Shown here piece after piece: positions 17,765-22,172 of a stretch of 22,172 bases of DNA (its first letter is position 1; each line of letters opens with the position of its first letter). The stretch comes from a virus: the IMG/VR virus record IMGVR_UViG_3300032245_001618, positions 1 to 22,172 of that record. One strand, 5' to 3'. Made by a program: the position numbers and the translations under genes. The notes under the pieces are model-generated. The model worked only from the letters and a program-made list of their open reading frames with translations, was not told the origin of the DNA and made no database searches.

Positions 17765-19603
17765 TCAAGAAAAGTTAACAGTAGTAAGATTTTTAACTCT
17801 AATTGTAATATCTTTGGTCGCAAATCTTACTTGATAAATTTGTGTTGGTTGTGCAAAAATAGTATCATCAACCAATTGGATTTGTTTTGTTGTATTATCA
17901 GAATATGATTGTGATGTTTGTGATGACGAATATTGACCACCAACTCTGTTAAAGACTTGAATATCTGAAACAGAAATAACACCATTTTCGTCTTGTACTA
18001 AACGTCTCAAATCGGAGATATATACATTCTCTCCCATGTTTCGTGTACCAGGGTCAAAGAAAGTACTAACAATACTAATTAATTGGGATATTACCGCTCC
18101 TTGATTTTGACTATTGTTTAAAACCACATCAATGTTTAATGCCAAATCAACAACATTAGCACTTTCAATTGAAATATAGTCATTAATCATCCTGTAGTTA
18201 GATAGATAATTCGCAACATTACTTTTTAACGTATTTGAAATAACTTCAGTTAGAGTACCATTGTTATCATATGACAACATTTTTACTCTAATTTTGTTAT
18301 TATCTTCAGTTATTGCAACCTTTGCTGGTGCCCCAAACTGTGAAGGCATCGTTCTTATAATAGAATCATAATCATTTACAGTAACCGCTCTGTTTTGAGC
18401 CGCAAAATTAAATGATACTAAATTTCTAACTTCTTCTATTGTTGGGTTATTTGCTCCTCCAATTGCTGCAGTAACATTTGTACAACGAAGTGAATTAATT
18501 GTTACATTATTAATATTTGCCGATGGTCCATTAACATAAAATGAAACATTACCTATTTGAGTAATAACGTTAACACCTAAATTTGATGATACTCCACCAC
18601 CAACTCTATACTGAACAAATAATGTAGTATTTGCTTTTAATGTTGACCCTAAAGCAAAGTTATTTGAATATTTGTACAAATTCAATTTGTATCCATTTCT
18701 AGCAAACTCTCTTAATTGTTCATCCGCAGATTGACTACCACCACCAAACGTCATTTTACAAAATCCTTCAGGTGTGAATTCTGACATAAATTTAGTACTT
18801 GTTTCAATATATTTTCCAACTTTTATACCAGGACTATCCGATACTTTAGTAGGGTCTTCAACAAAAACTCTATTTTCAGCCAAAGCTTGAACTTCATACC
18901 ATCTATTATCAAGACCTATAAACTCTTGAGAACTTGGTACATTAGCATATTGAGTACCATCTTTTAGAAGTACACTTGTAATACCTAAAACATTTTTTTC
19001 AGGTAAAAATAATTCATAAAATGGTTTAACATCGTTCGATGTAATAACTTTTTTATAAACTTTTGTTTGACCATTAACTACTGTTTCTCTTTTAACAATA
19101 GTATAATTTAAAAGTTTATTATTAGCATCAAAGTTTGGTATTTTTAATCTATTTGGAAATCCTTCAGCGTTTACAGGTGAAGCAAAATCAATATCATATA
19201 CATTTTCAAAAATTTGACCTGCACCTAATACTTGAGAACCTCTTCTTAAAATACCACAATACCTAACATCTTCTTTATCTCCAAAAGCAGGAACTGTAAT
19301 TGAAAAATCAACCAAAGCAACTGAAGGTCTTTGTCCAGGTATCTTTAACCCGTAAGTTCTAGCAATATTATAAATTGAAGATTTTTGTTGAGCGTATTGT
19401 AAAACTGTTTCCTGAATACTTCTATCAATATTGAACTGTAAGTTGTCAGATACCGCAGCATTTAAATCTAAAAGTGCTGAAAAGACAGAAGCGTCGTTAA
19501 AATTATCAACTAAATCAGGATAATACGTCTTTGTAAAATTGATTAATTCGTTTCTTATTTGTTGAAAATCTCTAGTTGTATAAGATATCTTTTTGTTTGC
19601 CAT
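17765..19603 (-). CDS. Baseplate wedge protein, gp6-like (Baseplate J family)
   Basis: 612 residues, close to the 660 of T4 gp6. In contractile tails gp6 dimers with gp7 form the baseplate wedge core that expands when the tail contracts. The N-terminus (SYTTRDFQQIRNELINF, TYYPDLVDNFNDASVFSALL, DLNAAVSDNLQFNIDRS) matches the conserved start of gp6/gpJ proteins of T4-like phages. Residues about 405-435 (AVTVNDYDSIIRTMPSQFGA, PAKVAITED) match another conserved block of this family. Near the C-terminus, VYISDLRRLVQDENGVISV fits the gpJ-like end. ATG at 19603 is 6 bases after the gp25-like stop, with AAGGA only 3 bases upstream of the ATG. The gene ends in tandem stops TGA TAA. The adjacent gp25-like gene strongly supports the call. 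Confidence 0.88.
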   Translation of the reverse strand: MANKKISYTTRDFQQIRNELINFTKTYYPDLVDNFNDASVFSALLDLNAAVSDNLQFNIDRSIQETVLQYAQQKSSIYNIARTYGLKIPGQRPSVALVDFSITVPAFGDKEDVRYCGILRRGSQVLGAGQIFENVYDIDFASPVNAEGFPNRLKIPNFDANNKLLNYTIVKRETVVNGQTKVYKKVITSNDVKPFYELFLPEKNVLGITSVLLKDGTQYANVPSSQEFIGLDNRWYEVQALAENRVFVEDPTKVSDSPGIKVGKYIETSTKFMSEFTPEGFCKMTFGGGSQSADEQLREFARNGYKLNLYKYSNNFALGSTLKANTTLFVQYRVGGGVSSNLGVNVITQIGNVSFYVNGPSANINNVTINSLRCTNVTAAIGGANNPTIEEVRNLVSFNFAAQNRAVTVNDYDSIIRTMPSQFGAPAKVAITEDNNKIRVKMLSYDNNGTLTEVISNTLKSNVANYLSNYRMINDYISIESANVVDLALNIDVVLNNSQNQGAVISQLISIVSTFFDPGTRNMGENVYISDLRRLVQDENGVISVSDIQVFNRVGGQYSSSQTSQSYSDNTTKQIQLVDDTIFAQPTQIYQVRFATKDITIRVKNLTTVNFS

Positions 19604-19606
19604 ATA

Positions 19607-19611
19607 TCCTT
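19607..19611 (-). promoter_or_regulatory. Shine-Dalgarno-like AAGGA before gp6-like gene
   Basis: The minus strand reads AAGGA TAT ATG, giving a 3-base spacer that is shorter than usual. The motif overlaps the stop codon of the gp25-like gene. It is one of the few recognisable ribosome-binding sequences here; most genes lack one, as is usual in Bacteroidetes and their phages. Confidence 0.4.
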
Positions 19612-20068
19612 AAATATTAATAATCACAAAATCACTCTGATTGAAAGCATCATTATTAATTCTATAATCAATTTTTATTTTAGCCGTGTGTTCTATATCA
19701 GATATTCCAGGAACCTTGAAAACTCTTTCATCGTTATCATTAACATAAGTTCCTTTGTTTTCTAAACCTACTGAAGCATCTTTAATTTCAATATTTGTTA
19801 TTGTAATACTTGGTAAATACTCATCAACGGATTCTCTGATTTCAGATTCAATATCTGAAAATGTAGGACCATCCAACGGTTCAAAAATATATTCATAAAG
19901 ACGAGTTCCAAAATCAGGAAGATAGTATCTTGAACCTTTTCTCGTTAATATTAAATGTATTAAACTAGACCTAATTTCCTCATCATTATTTTGTGATAAG
20001 CCAAAATAATTTCCATACCTCGAATCTTGGAATGGAAAATTTATACCATATGTTTTACCTTCTGCCAT
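19610..20068 (-). CDS. Baseplate wedge protein, GPW/gp25 family
   Basis: 152 residues, near the 132 of T4 gp25. gp25 (called 'lysozyme-like' but not an enzyme in tails) bridges the inner baseplate wedge and the first sheath ring. Family marks lie at residues about 28-105: EIRSSLIHLILTRKGSRYYL, then PDFGTRLYEYIFEPLD. These correspond to the I..LL.T..GeR.f.P.fG..L...LFEp signature, followed by the acidic helix SDIESEIRESVDEYLPSITI and a strand containing V. ATG at 20068 lies 33 bases after the flavoprotein stop without an obvious Shine-Dalgarno. The gene is followed 6 bases later by the gp6-like gene, the standard pairing in T4-like phages, P2-like phages and related contractile systems. Confidence 0.9.
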   Translation of the reverse strand: MAEGKTYGINFPFQDSRYGNYFGLSQNNDEEIRSSLIHLILTRKGSRYYLPDFGTRLYEYIFEPLDGPTFSDIESEIRESVDEYLPSITITNIEIKDASVGLENKGTYVNDNDERVFKVPGISDIEHTAKIKIDYRINNDAFNQSDFVIINI

Positions 20069-20101
20069 ATTAAATAAATACTTTTTAAATCAAAACCATT
20101 T

Positions 20102-20878
20102 TTACTTATCGTCAATCTTAAAATCTTTGTAAAACTTGTTGTAACTTTTTTTATACGATTTTTGTGTTTCATCGTTTTCATCTTTGGTATATTGCCAATT
20201 CCAATACAACTTATCATTCGGTTTAAATCCATAAAATTCATGAACGTTCTTCTGAACTTCTGTAACATTTTCACCATTCCAGTTTTGTCCAACACAAATA
20301 AAACCACTTTCAATGTCTTTAATTATGTTTTTTTCACCCAAAGTAGTGTGTCTATTTTCAATCCAAGTTAAACGTTCTATTAAATTTTGATAATACATGT
20401 TAGTCTGACCCCATCTTACTGAACTAAAAAATAATACAACATCAGATTCAAAAAGTTCTTTAGAAACTTTCCATAACTCATCAGATTTATTATTTAAACT
20501 AGCCCAACATCTGTGATTTCCTGATGGATTTTTTTTATCATCCTTCAATAATGCTTTTAATACTCCACAACTATTACCATCTTCTCTTGAAACATTTCCC
20601 TCACAAGGAAAAATCTTTAATTCAGAAATATCAATAAAGGTTGAATTATCTTTAAGTTCCTCGTTAATATATAACGCCAAAATTCTTGACTTGGGAACAT
20701 CAATATTATTATCATCCCAATTAAATCTGTTTGAGCAACTCAATAAAAGAACTTTTTTCTTTTTAGAAAGTTCTCTTATAGTTTCTTTTAGAGCCTTAAA
20801 TCCATCATCTTGGACCATCTCTTCAGAAATCATCATATTTCTTATTTTTTCAATTTCTTCCCTTATTTGTTGTTTCAT
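20102..20878 (-). CDS. Flavodoxin-fold NAD(P)H-dependent FMN reductase-like protein
   Basis: 258 residues from ATG at 20878 (an in-frame ATG at 20887 is an alternative). The frame stays open to 20965, but that would run through the nrdA terminator and overlap nrdA. After a charged helical N-terminus (1-40), KKVLLLSCSNRFNWDDNNID (residues 41-60) and VPKSRILALY form the first strand and phosphate loop of a flavodoxin fold. Cysteines at 92, 104 and 124 (FPCEGN, SCGVLK, HRCW) sit where iron-sulfur flavoprotein/FMN reductase relatives have theirs. SDVVLFFSSVRWGQTNMYYQ (residues 145-164) then NLIERL is the typical second flavin-binding block ('aD.ii..sPvyWgq....k.f.dR'). It may supply electrons in phage redox or nucleotide metabolism; the partner is unknown. 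Its place after nrdA suggests, but does not prove, a link to ribonucleotide reductase. Confidence 0.72.
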   Translation of the reverse strand: MKQQIREEIEKIRNMMISEEMVQDDGFKALKETIRELSKKKKVLLLSCSNRFNWDDNNIDVPKSRILALYINEELKDNSTFIDISELKIFPCEGNVSREDGNSCGVLKALLKDDKKNPSGNHRCWASLNNKSDELWKVSKELFESDVVLFFSSVRWGQTNMYYQNLIERLTWIENRHTTLGEKNIIKDIESGFICVGQNWNGENVTEVQKNVHEFYGFKPNDKLYWNWQYTKDENDETQKSYKKSYNKFYKDFKIDDK

Positions 20879-20903
20879 ATTAAACATAAATATTTCAAAA
20901 GAT

Positions 20904-20927
20904 AAAAATCCCGACCTAGCTCGGGAT
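20904..20927 (-). terminator. Intrinsic terminator after nrdA
   Basis: The minus strand carries the stem ATCCCGA, loop GCTAGG and stem TCGGGAT, followed by TTTT, 17 bases after the nrdA stop. The 7-bp perfect stem contains five G-C pairs, exceptional in this AT-rich region. It separates the reductase from the flavoprotein and tail genes, so the flavoprotein may have its own promoter, which I could not identify in the remaining 30 bases. Confidence 0.75.
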
Positions 20928-20943
20928 AACACATCGGATTTTT

Positions 20944-22172
20944 TTAAGAAGAACAACCAAAACAATCAAATTCACTATTTTCAGGTTTTTCAGGTAGATT
21001 CATATAACTGTAATCAACCTTTGGTGGTTCAGGAGTTGTCTTTGGTTTATTAATTTTGGATACATCCATAGCTAAATGTTTTGCTCCCGTTGAGATTGCT
21101 CTTGTCCTAACGTAATAACAAAGTGTTTTCAATCCTTTTTCCCACCCATAGAAATGTGATGATGAAATCTTTGATAATGTTGGGTTTGACATGTAGATAT
21201 TCATTGATTGTGATTGGTCAATAAACGGTGCTCTATCGGCAGCCATCTCAATCAATTCTCTTTGTGAAATCTCCCAAATTGTTTTGTATTTCTTAATTAA
21301 GTGTTCAGTTCTTTTAACTTTGAAGTTGTATCTTTTATCTTCTTGGTCAAGGTAGTTATTGAAATTAATGTTTTGAATTGAACCTTCGTTCATAATGATT
21401 TCATTCTTTAAGTCCTCAGACCATATTCCAATCTTTTCAAAATCACTAATCAAATACTTGTTAACAATCATAATCTCTCCACCAACTACACGTCTGTTAA
21501 AGATTGCCGAGTGAGCTGGTTCTGTCATTTCATATGAACCTGTAATCTTAGCTGAAGAAGCTACAGGCATTTGAGCTGTAAATAATGAGTTACAAACTCC
21601 ATACTTACTAACATTCTCTTTTAGAATTGACCATGACCATCTTCCTGATAACTCATCTTCTTTTAATCCCCACATATCAAATTGGAATACTCCTTGTGAC
21701 ATTGGTGACCCATTAAAGTAAGCGTATGGTTCATACTTACCATCCATACACAATCGGTTACTTTCAGTAATAGCTGCAAAATAGATTGTTTCAAAAATCT
21801 CTTTATTCAATTTACGAGCTTCGTCAGATGTGAAGATATAATCCATCAAATAGAATACATCTGCAAGTCCTTGAGTTCCGATAGCAATTGCTCTTTGGTA
21901 TAATCCACCCTTACGTCCTTTTTCAGTTGAGTAATTGTTGATGTTAACAACTTTGTTTAACGCTCTTACAACCTTACGTGTTTCTTCATATAACCCTTCA
22001 AAATCAAACTCACCATCTTTCACATAGTTCTTTAACACCATAGATGAAAGAGTACAGATTGCAGTTGTATTTTCGTCAGTGTATTGGTAAATCTCATTAC
22101 AAAGATTTGATTGTTTGATAACACCAATGTTCTGATGGTTTGTCTTTCTGTTAGCACTATCTTTAGAACATA
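20944..22172 (-). CDS. nrdA: Class I ribonucleotide reductase large (alpha) subunit, partial
   Basis: Only the C-terminal 409 codons are visible; the gene continues beyond the right edge. It reduces ribonucleoside diphosphates to deoxyribonucleotides together with a small subunit NrdB, feeding phage DNA synthesis. The catalytic signature SNLCNE is present (active-site Cys codon 22099-22101, with flanking Asn and Glu). The redox-partner Cys is in AICTLSS (codon 22054-22056), and the phosphate-binding loop is MPVASSAKITGSYEMTEP. PFIDQSQSMNIYM and the radical-transfer tyrosine pair in CYYVRTR (codons 21112-21117) are also present. It ends in CFGCSS, the shuttle cysteine pair re-reduced by thioredoxin or glutaredoxin. 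Wording such as RRVVGGEIMIVNKYLISDF, GQGLADVF-like GTQGLADVFYLM, and HFYGWEKGLKT is RRM1-like (eukaryotic/Bacteroidetes type), unlike T4 or E. coli NrdA. All key residues in view are intact, so it is probably functional. Confidence 0.95.
   Translation of the reverse strand, partial: CSKDSANRKTNHQNIGVIKQSNLCNEIYQYTDENTTAICTLSSMVLKNYVKDGEFDFEGLYEETRKVVRALNKVVNINNYSTEKGRKGGLYQRAIAIGTQGLADVFYLMDYIFTSDEARKLNKEIFETIYFAAITESNRLCMDGKYEPYAYFNGSPMSQGVFQFDMWGLKEDELSGRWSWSILKENVSKYGVCNSLFTAQMPVASSAKITGSYEMTEPAHSAIFNRRVVGGEIMIVNKYLISDFEKIGIWSEDLKNEIIMNEGSIQNINFNNYLDQEDKRYNFKVKRTEHLIKKYKTIWEISQRELIEMAADRAPFIDQSQSMNIYMSNPTLSKISSSHFYGWEKGLKTLCYYVRTRAISTGAKHLAMDVSKINKPKTTPEPPKVDYSYMNLPEKPENSEFDCFGCSS

Noticed and set aside
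19559-19765. Plus-strand frame of 68 codons
   Set aside because: Antisense to the confident gp25-like and gp6-like genes with no start signal or recognisable domain.
17765-20068. Type VI secretion or extracellular contractile injection system instead of a phage
   Set aside because: gp25 and gpJ/gp6 relatives occur there too, but the gp6 is of the T4 type, the neighbours include a reductase, and there are no ClpV/VipA-like, AAA+ or toxin genes in view. It cannot be excluded entirely without the sheath and capsid genes.
20041-20313. Minus-strand frame of 90 codons
   Set aside because: Shadow frame within the flavoprotein and gp25-like genes, with basic low-complexity composition.
20102-20878. 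NrdI
   Set aside because: NrdI is about half this length and goes with class Ib NrdE/NrdF; the reductase here is class Ia-like with a CxxC tail, and the cysteine pattern fits FMN reductase/iron-sulfur flavoprotein relatives better.
20888-20900. Bacteroidetes-type promoter (TTG ... TAnnTTTG) before the flavoprotein
   Set aside because: The closest match, TATCTTTTG on the minus strand, has one extra base and no convincing upstream TTG box.
20879-20965. Upstream extension of the flavoprotein gene to 20965
   Set aside because: It runs through the nrdA terminator hairpin and into the nrdA stop region; the extra residues look like translated noncoding sequence, and ATG at 20878 (or 20887) is preferred.
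20691-21053. Plus-strand open frame of 120 codons
   Set aside because: It is antisense to the flavoprotein start, the terminator and the nrdA end; hydrophobic composition is a by-product of AT-rich antisense reading.
1-22172. Alternative genetic code (stop reassignment seen in some large Bacteroidetes phages)
   Set aside because: All genes have full length in the standard code, end at TAA or TGA close to the next start, and show no in-frame stops needing readthrough.

Overview
The window reads as part of the genome of a large, contractile-tailed phage (T4-like in its baseplate core) infecting a member of the Bacteroidetes, possibly a gliding flavobacterium. Four observations support this. 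(1) The DNA is AT-rich, by eye about one third G+C. (2) All thirteen genes lie on the minus strand, packed end to end with overlaps or gaps of at most 72 bases. (3) A GPW/gp25-like gene is followed directly by a gp6-like baseplate wedge gene, the hallmark of a contractile tail baseplate. (4) Downstream tail proteins carry repeats of the kind found in SprB, the gliding adhesin of Flavobacterium, and the ribonucleotide reductase is the RRM1-like type common in Bacteroidetes rather than the type of T4 or E. coli. The genes read intact in the standard genetic code.

Layout in the direction of transcription (right to left). At 22172-20944 is the C-terminal part of the class I ribonucleotide reductase large subunit (nrdA), cut by the window edge and closed by an intrinsic terminator at about 20904-20927. 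Next, 20878-20102 is a flavodoxin-fold NAD(P)H:FMN-reductase-like protein. The tail module then begins: gp25-like (20068-19610), gp6-like (19603-17765), a 72-base gap with a perfect AT-rich inverted repeat, a 1717-residue protein with an unusual internal membrane-like segment (17692-12539), and four unassigned, tightly coupled genes of 606, 273, 390 and 302 residues (12536-7782), one with a PKD-like domain. After these come a 1006-residue tail protein (7782-4762), a 713-residue protein made of about seven SprB-like repeats (4762-2621), a 455-residue protein with two more such repeats and a Pro/Thr linker (2604-1237), and the first 402 residues of a putative fibre protein with a long Pro/Thr linker (1207-1, running off the left edge).

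Working model, part family knowledge and part inference: gp25- and gp6-like proteins build the baseplate wedge. The 1717-residue protein and the small coupled genes extend it, and the 1006-residue protein links it to host-recognition proteins. The repeat proteins and Pro/Thr-linked proteins at the distal end are the likely adhesins or fibres. The reductase and flavoprotein belong to phage nucleotide metabolism and are separated from the tail genes by the terminator only in part, since the flavoprotein lies after it. No tRNA, CRISPR, integrase, transposon or attachment site was seen, and no stretch over 300 bases lacks a gene. The most interesting material is the chain of SprB-like adhesin repeats in phage tail genes, an apparently shared C-terminal domain in two adjacent tail proteins, and the hydrophobic segment inside a giant baseplate-region protein.
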